Assembly (NCBI GenBank): GCA_043806975.1 | Contig: JAZDGL010000052.1 | Location: 1 to 7,786, forward strand | DNA from: JAZDGL01 sp043806975 | GTDB lineage: Bacteria > Patescibacteriota > Minisyncoccia > CAYZDR01 | Length of the DNA stretch: 7,786 nt | Reading direction: 5' to 3' | In this document: positions 1 through 4,503 of the stretch, piece after piece | Position numbering within the stretch: position 1 is the first letter of the stretch | How the letters are laid out: every line of letters starts with the position of its first letter | Made by a program: the position numbers and the translations under genes | The notes under the pieces: model-generated | The model's input: the letters and a program-made list of their open reading frames with translations, nothing else | The model's database searches: none | Told to the model about the DNA's origin: nothing

Positions 1-65
1 ATTTTTGATAGGAGTATTGCGCCTAAATATTAGAAAAAGCCATTCGGCAACAGTCAAAAACATAA
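1..65 (+). pseudogene. possible C-terminal tail of an upstream gene, frame broken
   Basis: Frame 1 reads IFDRSIAPKY and stops at 31-33. One extra T in the ATT run at 29-31 would join it to frame 3, which continues LEKAIRQQSKT and stops at 63-65, giving a plausible charged C-terminal tail. This is a reconstruction and no family is recognised. Positions 66-149 hold nothing convincing: frame 2 is open from 74 to 142 but lies behind a TAG at 71-73. A weak stem AGTTA/TAACT (93-97, 106-110) followed by four T could be a poor terminator. Confidence 0.22.
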
Positions 66-149
66 AAAGCTAGCAAGATCTAGCTGCACCGCAGTTAAAT
101 ATTGCTAACTTTTTAAAAAAGAGGATTAGGCAACACGCCCAATAAAGAT

Positions 150-416
150 ATGGAAAAACAAAAAAGACAAGAAGGGCTTCAAAGAATCGTTAAATGTCTG
201 GACGAAAAATCAAAGCGGTTATAGTGCGCTTTATTTCTAGTCAAAGAAAATGTAAATAAAATTAAAGACAGGTTTGGAGATAAAATTAACGTTCATTTAA
301 TTGAAAAAAATTTAAGGACAGGGAAATACCAGTTTGAAACGGATATTGCTAACATTGATGATTATATAAAAATAGAGTATATTAAAAAAGACTTGAATAA
401 GCTAATATTACAATAA
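150..416 (+). pseudogene. small hypothetical protein, frame disrupted
   Basis: The ATG at 150 opens a frame that is interrupted by TAG at 222-224 and then stays open in the same frame to TAA at 414-416. The middle stretch makes better protein sense if one A is removed from the run near 212-214 and one T added near 234-236. It would then read DEKSSGYSALYFLVKENV, and the product would be about 88 residues, lysine-rich and without membrane segments. The two indels cancel, so the upstream and downstream frames agree. I do not recognise the family. No clear Shine-Dalgarno site precedes it. The gene lies 2 nt before the next small ORF, so the two were probably co-transcribed. It may be a genuine pseudogene or an intact gene with consensus errors; the sequence alone cannot decide. 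Confidence 0.45.
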
Positions 417-418
417 AT

Positions 419-599
419 ATGGCAAATACTAAAAAAATTAATAATCAAAAAACAGCTGAAAAATCCAACCCATTTATTGATTTCTTTTGAAGATGCTTCT
501 TCAAAAGAAAAAAAAGAGGTATTTGATAAAGTTATCAAAGGAGCTAACCATGATCAAAGAAAAATCTTAAAAGAATACGATAAGAAATTTTCTAAATAG
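419..599 (+). pseudogene. small charged hypothetical protein with one frameshift
   Basis: The ATG at 419 reads MANTKKINNQKTAEKSNP then FIDFF and hits TGA at 488-490. Removing one T from the run just before it (484-488) restores a frame that continues FEDASSKEKKEVFDKVIKGA and on to TAG at 597-599. The restored product is about 59 residues, very rich in Lys, Glu and Asp, probably helical and cytoplasmic. The restored second half is long and protein-like, so I take the frameshift to be a single-base insertion (sequencing error or mutation) and not two separate genes. The function is unknown. The next gene begins 14 nt downstream. Confidence 0.45.
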
Positions 600-613
600 T
601 AAGTTTATTTTTT

Positions 614-1243
614 ATGAAGCTATTTTTAGCATCATCTTTTGACAAAACAATTTCTTTATTTATTGAAAGATTACCAAATATAAATAAAAGGCAAAAAGTG
701 CTTTTTATCTCTAACGCTTCAGACCATTGCGAAGGAGATAAATGGTGGGTTGAATCAGATAGAAATGCTTTTATAGAAAATGGGTTTGATTTGTCGGAAA
801 TTGATTTGCGGGATATTTCAAAAGATGATCTATCTTTGCAACTAAATAATTCTGACATCTTGCATATTTGCGGTGGAAGTGTTTTCTATTTGCTTTCTTT
901 AATTCGAGAAAAAGAGCTTGAAAGTATCATCAAAGACGCGATTTTAAAAGATAAGTTGATTTATACTGGCACAAGCGCTGGGTCAATGATTGTCGCAAAT
1001 TCGGTAAAATCGGCATTTATTGAACCCGAAGAAAAAGATTTTGTTAAAATAATTCCTGATTTTAATGGGATAGATTTGGTTAATTTTCTTATTGTTCCGC
1101 ACTGTAATAATTCAGATTTTATTAAAGATAATATAGATACCGCAAGGTATCTTCCCGAATTAAAAACCCCTCTTATTATGCTTTATGACAACCAAGCGGT
1201 ATGGGTAGAGGATAGAAAAATAGAGATTTTAGAGAAAACTTAA
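614..1243 (+). CDS. S51-family serine peptidase (dipeptidase E / cyanophycinase-like fold)
   Basis: The product has 209 residues, close to the usual length of PepE-type peptidases. Visible family marks are the N-terminal strand MKLFLASS (1-8); ICGGSVFYLL (85-94), matching the GGGNTF-type loop; the nucleophile elbow GTSAGSM with Ser121 (119-125); and VPHCNN with His163 (161-166). LYDNQAVWV (190-198) follows, as in other members. The family cleaves small peptides, aspartyl dipeptides in the PepE case, in the cytoplasm using a Ser-His-acid triad. The substrate here cannot be read from sequence. There is no signal peptide. The ATG at 614 fits the family N-terminus although no good Shine-Dalgarno precedes it. 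The next gene starts 15 nt after the stop, suggesting one transcript. Confidence 0.85.
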   Translation: MKLFLASSFDKTISLFIERLPNINKRQKVLFISNASDHCEGDKWWVESDRNAFIENGFDLSEIDLRDISKDDLSLQLNNSDILHICGGSVFYLLSLIREKELESIIKDAILKDKLIYTGTSAGSMIVANSVKSAFIEPEEKDFVKIIPDFNGIDLVNFLIVPHCNNSDFIKDNIDTARYLPELKTPLIMLYDNQAVWVEDRKIEILEKT

Positions 1244-1258
1244 TTATAAAAGGGGAAT

Positions 1259-2425
1259 ATGGAAAAACAAGATTTTAATGAAAAGGATGAAATAGCGTAT
1301 TTAGAAAAAGAATTTACAGCAGAAAGGCAAAAAGAAACACTGCCTGCGTTAAATGTCTCGAATGTAGTATTATATGTAAATTCAAATTTTAAGAATTTTC
1401 CTTTTGACATTGTTGAAGGGGGATCGTCTAATTTGGGAATGTTTTTGACGCCAAAGCCAGAAAAATATTGTAGTGAGCCAATACAAAGAGCGAAAATAAT
1501 GCCAGAAGAAATAAGCGGAAGAAGTATTTTTCTTGGAGAATTTGATTTTGTTGATAAAGAGGGGAGACAATATCGCGATGTTGATTTAAAAGGGACGGGA
1601 ACATTTCTAAGGTTGGAAACAGGCGAGTATGTAGTAGGAGAGGTTAAAAAACGAGGGAATAACCCCACGGAAGCTAAAGGGTTGATGGGCAATAATAGCG
1701 CATTTGATAGTAAGGATTGCTCAGAATTTTTTTTGTCTAATGGTATTAGGACTAATCGTGTTGTAGCTATTTTGGGTTTAAAAGAAATTATTGATAAAGA
1801 AGGAAATAAAATTTCAATTGAAAAAGCGAAAGAGATAGGCATTATTTCTGCGGAAATGTGCCCTGTGATATTGGTTAGAGCATTTAATACTAAAGAAAGG
1901 ATAGATTATATCACGCGTATTTCTACTAATAAAGAAAAAAATAGAGCGATACTTGCGCTTGAGGATGCTAGATCCGTAGTCGCAAAAGAGCTAAATCGTG
2001 ATTTGTATAATTTTTCTTTAGTTGACTATTTATATTGGTTTTCTAAAACATTAGGGGAACAAATTGCAAAAGTAAGGAAAATAGGTGTTTATAGTGGAAA
2101 TTTGCATCCTCAAAATATAACTCTTGATTGTAGCATCGCTGACCTCGAAGGTTTTAAAGTTACGAAAAAAATATTCTTAAATAACAAAAAGGAAAATGAT
2201 TATCGCGAGCAGCTTGAAGAACATTTAAATTTAAAAAGGGGGGGACTAATCCCAGAAATAATTTATCAAAGTGAGTTTGACGGAGTTTTAAACACATTAA
2301 ATGTTTTTTTGCAAAGTATAGAGGAACTAACACACGGTATAAAGGATGACGATAAACAAAGATGTATTAATTTTTTCGAAGAAGCTTATAAAAAAGAATG
2401 TGAAAATAATTTTTTAGAATATTAA
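1259..2425 (+). CDS. divergent SelO/YdiU-like pseudokinase (possible protein AMPylase)
   Basis: The 388-residue protein has landmarks of a kinase fold in the SelO arrangement. DVDLKGTG (107-114) resembles the SelO QLKGSG strand with the nucleotide-contacting lysine (Lys111). The stretch ending SEFFLSNGIRTNRVVAIL (155-172) resembles the SelO REF...ALGIPTTRALALV helix and strand. VILVRAF (203-209) carries the conserved Arg207. SGNLHPQN (279-286) and IADLEGF (293-299) align with the SelO GVMNTDN and IDYGPF motifs. The metal-binding Asn286 and Asp295 keep the SelO spacing of nine residues. The residue before Asn286 is Gln, where SelO has its catalytic Asp, so activity may be altered. SelO proteins transfer AMP to protein hydroxyls. 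The same segment also resembles the aminoglycoside-phosphotransferase HGDLHPGN motif, so a different kinase-like clade is possible. The length is shorter than typical SelO. AGGGGA lies only 2 nt before the ATG. Confidence 0.6.
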   Translation: MEKQDFNEKDEIAYLEKEFTAERQKETLPALNVSNVVLYVNSNFKNFPFDIVEGGSSNLGMFLTPKPEKYCSEPIQRAKIMPEEISGRSIFLGEFDFVDKEGRQYRDVDLKGTGTFLRLETGEYVVGEVKKRGNNPTEAKGLMGNNSAFDSKDCSEFFLSNGIRTNRVVAILGLKEIIDKEGNKISIEKAKEIGIISAEMCPVILVRAFNTKERIDYITRISTNKEKNRAILALEDARSVVAKELNRDLYNFSLVDYLYWFSKTLGEQIAKVRKIGVYSGNLHPQNITLDCSIADLEGFKVTKKIFLNNKKENDYREQLEEHLNLKRGGLIPEIIYQSEFDGVLNTLNVFLQSIEELTHGIKDDDKQRCINFFEEAYKKECENNFLEY

Positions 2426-2431
2426 TTTTTG
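2424..2431. repeat. left target-site duplication of the IS1595-type element
   Basis: AATTTTTG here and AATTTTTT at 2883-2890 flank the inverted ends and agree at seven of eight positions. IS1595-family elements are known to make 8-bp duplications. The copy begins inside the TAA stop codon of the preceding gene, so the insertion left that stop intact. The T-rich sequence makes a chance match possible. Confidence 0.55.
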
Positions 2432-2484
2432 GGGGCTTGCCCAAAGTAGCTATTTAATAATCATTAATTTCTCTATTGTTTTAG
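2432..2484 (+). repeat. left terminal inverted repeat, 53 bp
   Basis: This segment matches the reverse complement of 2830-2882 at 48 of 53 positions. The five differences are all transitions: four at 2444-2447 and one at 2471. The outer part GGGGCTTGCCCA and the inner AGCTATTTAATAATCATTA block are perfect. Its complement carries the last codons of the transposase, so this end looks like an inverted duplicate of the coding end. Confidence 0.85.
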
Positions 2485-2537
2485 TTATTCTAGGTAATCA
2501 TTTAAATTTAATGGAAAAATATAGAGCAGTTTAAAAT

Positions 2538-2601
2538 ATGCCTAAACTAGACATCAACCTTCAGTTTAAGAAAGCGCTGGATTTGATGGAGAAGACTGAT
2601 A
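2538..2601 (+). repeat. 64-bp direct repeat, copy 1 (captured helicase 5' end)
   Basis: It matches 4440-4503 at 60 of 64 positions, and the four differences all have T here and C in the helicase gene. Two are synonymous and two together change Pro8 to Leu. The match begins at the ATG and ends at GATA, just before Walker A. A shared AAATATAG precedes both copies but at slightly different spacing. Confidence 0.95.
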
Positions 2602-2711
2602 GCTGGAGAAGTTATGACGGACTAATCTTTGACGGATATAAGCATTACAGAATCAACCACAGTAAAACTTTTTCAAAAGGGAAAAGGAATCATATTAACG
2701 GAATAGAATCC

Positions 2712-2765
2712 TTTTGCAGATATGCCAAAAACAAATTAGTTAAGCATTATGGCATATCTGCAAAA
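2712..2765. repeat. perfect 16-bp inverted repeat inside the transposase remnant
   Basis: TTTTGCAGATATGCCA (2712-2727) is the exact reverse complement of 2750-2765, with a 22-nt loop. Allowing one bulged A extends the stem by CC/GG. The arms encode the residues around FCRYAK and YGISAKR, so the repeat lies in coding-derived sequence. It may be chance selection, a gene-conversion product or a structured element of the mini-transposon. Confidence 0.8.
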
Positions 2766-2829
2766 AGGTTCTATTTCTACCTAAAAAAGATGGAATTTCG
2801 TTTTAACCACAGGGATTGTCAGAATTTGG

Positions 2830-2882
2830 CTAAAACAATAGAAAAATTAATGATTATTAAATAGCTGTCCTGGGCAAGCCCC
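2830..2882 (-). repeat. right terminal inverted repeat, 53 bp
   Basis: This is the partner of 2432-2484. It overlaps the last eleven codons and the TAG stop of the transposase remnant. Just outside it lie the second copy of the target duplication and a run of eight T (2885-2892). The short stem TGGG/CCCA (2871-2874, 2880-2883) before that T run could act as a weak terminator. Confidence 0.85.
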
Positions 2883-2890
2883 AATTTTTT
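2883..2890. repeat. right target-site duplication of the IS1595-type element
   Basis: AATTTTTT matches the left copy AATTTTTG at seven of eight positions. Removing the element and one copy rejoins the SelO-like stop codon directly to the promoter region of the xre operon. Confidence 0.5.
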
Positions 2891-2919
2891 TTATCCACAA
2901 TTTCTAGATTTAGGTAGAT

Positions 2920-2948
2920 TTGACAGTTATTCTCCTGTGGTATATAAT
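2920..2948 (+). promoter_or_regulatory. consensus sigma-70 promoter of the xre-immA-GNAT-helicase operon
   Basis: TTGACA (2920-2925) and TATAAT (2943-2948) are both perfect consensus hexamers separated by 17 bp. Transcription should begin near 2955, only about 18 nt before the xre start codon. A short direct repeat TAGATTT (2905-2911 and 2915-2921), spaced one helical turn apart, lies at the upstream edge and might bind an additional factor. A promoter this strong would normally need a repressor, which fits the operator on top of it. Confidence 0.9.
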
Positions 2949-2965
2949 TACCACAGGAGAATAAC
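2926..2965. promoter_or_regulatory. perfect 17-bp palindromic operator centred on the -10 box
   Basis: GTTATTCTCCTGTGGTA (2926-2942) is the exact reverse complement of 2949-2965, and the 6-nt spacer between them is the -10 hexamer TATAAT itself. The left arm fills the whole -35/-10 spacer and the right arm covers the expected start site and the AGGAGA ribosome-binding site. The obvious ligand is the Xre protein encoded directly downstream, giving autorepression. That pairing is inference; the palindrome is seen. Confidence 0.88.
2955..2960 (+). promoter_or_regulatory. Shine-Dalgarno site of the xre gene
   Basis: AGGAGA ends 12 nt before the ATG at 2973, a rather long spacing, and lies at the predicted 5' end of the mRNA. 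It is part of the right operator arm, so RNA read through from upstream would hide it in a hairpin. It supports the ATG at 2973 over a GTG at 2937, which lies upstream of the predicted transcription start. Confidence 0.6.
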
Positions 2966-2972
2966 AATTTAT

Positions 2973-3350
2973 ATGCGTAAAAATCTAAAAATATTTGGAG
3001 AAAATTTAAAAAATGCAAGAATTGCTTGTGGTTTCAGTTTAAGAGATATTTGCAAAAAAACAAATTATGATGCCAGTAATTGGAGCAAAATAGAGAGGGG
3101 AATAATCTCTCCGCCTTCAGATGAAAAAGTTTTATCAAAATGGGCGCAAGTTTTAGGGCTGGAAAAAGGCAGTTTTAATCACCAGCAATTTATAGATGAA
3201 GCGCAAATATCTCAGGGAATTATTCCAAACGATATTTTATCTGGAAGAGAAGCGATAAATTATTTACCGGCTGTTTTTAGAACATTGCGCAATGAAAAAC
3301 CAACAAAACAAGAGATAGACAAACTAATAGAAATAATCAGGAGATCTTAA
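2973..3350 (+). CDS. Xre-family HTH transcriptional repressor (ImmR-like)
   Basis: The product has 125 residues. A Cro/C1-type helix-turn-helix spans about residues 8-66: FGENLKNARIACGFSLRDIC leads into the recognition region NYDASNWSKIERG (31-43), which has the typical S(N)W-SKIERG ending. The C-terminal third (85-125) is charged and helical and may mediate dimerisation or contact the protease. The ATG at 2973 is chosen because the in-frame GTG at 2937 lies within the promoter. The gene is followed after one base by an ImmA/IrrE-type metallopeptidase, the partnership known from ICEBs1 ImmR/ImmA and many prophages, in which the protease cleaves the repressor. It probably binds the palindrome at 2926-2965 and represses this operon. 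Confidence 0.88.
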   Translation: MRKNLKIFGENLKNARIACGFSLRDICKKTNYDASNWSKIERGIISPPSDEKVLSKWAQVLGLEKGSFNHQQFIDEAQISQGIIPNDILSGREAINYLPAVFRTLRNEKPTKQEIDKLIEIIRRS

Positions 3351-3351
3351 A

Positions 3352-3969
3352 ATGGATTATGGAAAAATCAAGGTTCCTTATATTAAGAATAAAGAAATAA
3401 AAATTAAAGCTGAAGAATTTAGGGTAAAATATTGGGATAAGAATTTGCCGATTGATATTGAAAAAATTGTTGATTTAAATCTGAGAATTAATATAATTCC
3501 TCTTCTTGAACTTGAAAAAATGTGTGATGCCAATGCCTTAATTGCATCTAATTGGGAAACATTGTATATTGATAAAGATTTATTTGAAGACGAAAGGCGT
3601 CAAAACCGTTTAAGATTTTCTTTGGCTCATGAAATCGGTCATTTTATTTTGCATAAAGATTTTTATAAGGCGCTAGATATAAATTCAATTGATGATTTTT
3701 ATAATTTTATAGATATAATTCCCGGGGAACAATATGGATACTTAGAAACTCAGGCTAACAAATTCGCAGGATATTTATTAATTCCTTTTGATTTGCTAGA
3801 AAAAGAATTTTTCAAAAATCTAGAAGAAGTAAAAACAAAGATAGATATAGATAGGTTTGATAAACTTTTAATCAAATCTTGTATTTCAGAACCGTTATCC
3901 AAAAAGTTTGGAGTATCGCAGGAGACTATGGAAATAATTTTGGGGGAATTGGATTTTTTTAAGAAATAA
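3352..3969 (+). CDS. ImmA/IrrE-family zinc metallopeptidase (DUF955)
   Basis: The 205-residue protein has the zinc-binding HEIGH motif at 93-97 (His93, Glu94, His97), preceded by RFSLA as is typical, and a third-ligand motif ETQANKFAGYLLIP (132-145) with Glu132. The segment around residues 33-75 (LPIDIEKIVDLNL to TLYID) matches the usual N-terminal strands of the family. The C-terminus (176-203) resembles a small helical domain ending in SKKFGVSQETM. Related proteases cleave an Xre-type repressor in response to DNA damage or cell signals. Its AGGAG site (3339-3343) lies within the end of xre and the two genes are one base apart, so they are translationally linked. It is a soluble cytoplasmic protein. 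Confidence 0.93.
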   Translation: MDYGKIKVPYIKNKEIKIKAEEFRVKYWDKNLPIDIEKIVDLNLRINIIPLLELEKMCDANALIASNWETLYIDKDLFEDERRQNRLRFSLAHEIGHFILHKDFYKALDINSIDDFYNFIDIIPGEQYGYLETQANKFAGYLLIPFDLLEKEFFKNLEEVKTKIDIDRFDKLLIKSCISEPLSKKFGVSQETMEIILGELDFFKK

Positions 3970-3978
3970 ACAAATAAA

Positions 3979-4428
3979 ATGAGTGATAAAATTATAATTA
4001 GAGAAGCAGAAAACAATTCAAAAGATTTAAAACAAATTGAAGATTTGGTAAAATATCTTATGCAAGTTGAAAATGCGGAGAATATTGAAAGTAATGTTCA
4101 GAAAATTATGCAAGATCGAATTATGCCAGCCTTTGATCACGAAATAGGTAAAATTTTTGTTGCTGAGCATAAAAACAAAATTGTTGGGTTTTTGCTTGTT
4201 GAATTAAAGTTCAATTTAGTTGCTTCGCTTGCCTTTACCGCTATTAATCCTATTTATCAAAGGCAAGGCATCGGGACAAAATTAGTAGATGCAGTTATTA
4301 AATTTTCCAAATCTAAAAATGTTCACATAATAAGTGTGCTAATTGATAAAGAAAACAATAATTCCAAAGCATTCCATGAAAAAATCGGTTTTAAGTTGTT
4401 CGGTTATAGCTTAAGAAAGGAAATATAG
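3979..4428 (+). CDS. GNAT-family N-acetyltransferase
   Basis: The 149-residue product is a standard single GNAT domain. The strand KIVGFLLVEL (67-76) is followed by LAFTAINPIYQRQGIGTKLV (84-103), in which QRQGIG (94-99) is the acetyl-CoA pyrophosphate-binding loop. NNNSKAFHEKIGFKLFGY (126-143) is the usual C-terminal motif B. The acceptor could be a small amine, a protein or an aminoacyl-tRNA; nothing in the sequence decides. It begins 9 nt after the metallopeptidase and ends 11 nt before the helicase, so it belongs to the xre operon. No strong ribosome-binding site is visible. GNAT toxins are usually paired with ribbon-helix-helix antitoxins, so a toxin role here would be unusual, though the Xre-controlled context keeps it open. 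Confidence 0.9.
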   Translation: MSDKIIIREAENNSKDLKQIEDLVKYLMQVENAENIESNVQKIMQDRIMPAFDHEIGKIFVAEHKNKIVGFLLVELKFNLVASLAFTAINPIYQRQGIGTKLVDAVIKFSKSKNVHIISVLIDKENNNSKAFHEKIGFKLFGYSLRKEI

Positions 4429-4439
4429 CAAAACATTCT

Positions 4440-4503
4440 ATGCCCAAACTAGACATCAACCCCCAGTTTAAGAAAGCGCTGGATTTGATGGAGAAGACCG
4501 ATA
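4440..4503 (+). repeat. 64-bp direct repeat, copy 2 (start of the helicase gene)
   Basis: This is the resident copy of the repeat also found at 2538-2601. The two copies are in direct orientation and bracket the rest of the mini-element plus xre, immA and GNAT. It is probably the source copy, because it continues into an intact helicase with the expected family N-terminus. Confidence 0.95.

Larger units (their letters stand above)
2538..2864 (+). pseudogene. chimeric ORF: helicase N-terminus fused to transposase C-terminus
   Basis: The open frame of 108 residues starts with MPKLDINLQFKKALDLMEKT, the helicase N-terminus at 4440 with a single Pro-to-Leu change at residue 8. From residue 20 it becomes an ISXO2-like transposase: TDSWRSYDGL (20-29), HYRINHSKTF (36-45), NHINGIESF (51-59) and MEFRFNHR (85-92). 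In this family TD(G/S)W holds the second catalytic Asp (here Asp21) and NxIE the catalytic Glu (Glu57). The first Asp and the zinc ribbon are missing. The join falls at a shared ACYGATA, pointing to microhomology. The family position corresponding to Cys60 is usually Trp. The ORF lacks a good ribosome-binding site. It is probably not a working transposase; whether it is translated is unknown. Confidence 0.8.
2432..2882 (+). mobile_element. 451-bp defective IS1595 (ISXO2-like) element carrying a captured helicase fragment
   Basis: The element is bounded by inverted ends that begin GGGGCTTGCCCA on both sides, with a probable 8-bp target duplication outside them. Inside, in order, are the left inverted end (2432-2484), 53 bp of AT-rich sequence, 64 bp almost identical to the 5' end of the helicase gene at 4440, and the C-terminal part of an ISXO2-like DDE transposase whose end overlaps the right inverted end. 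The zinc-ribbon and first catalytic Asp region are gone, so it cannot encode a working transposase. It could be moved in trans by a full-length relative, like a MITE. It sits between the SelO-like gene and the xre operon. Confidence 0.75.

Noticed and set aside
1..149. tRNA or other structured RNA gene
   Set aside because: No cloverleaf or conserved TPsiC-like arm can be built; only short stems are present.
222..224. Recoded amber codon (TAG read as an amino acid)
   Set aside because: TAG works as a normal stop at 4426-4428 and 6275-6277, and the surrounding homopolymer indels explain the break better.
592..858. Minus-strand frames overlapping the S51 peptidase, SelO-like, metallopeptidase and helicase genes
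   Set aside because: They are shadows of genes with clear motifs on the + strand and have no recognisable features.
2937..2972. GTG start for the xre gene adding twelve residues
   Set aside because: It lies upstream of the predicted transcription start and inside the operator, and the extra residues do not match the family N-terminus.
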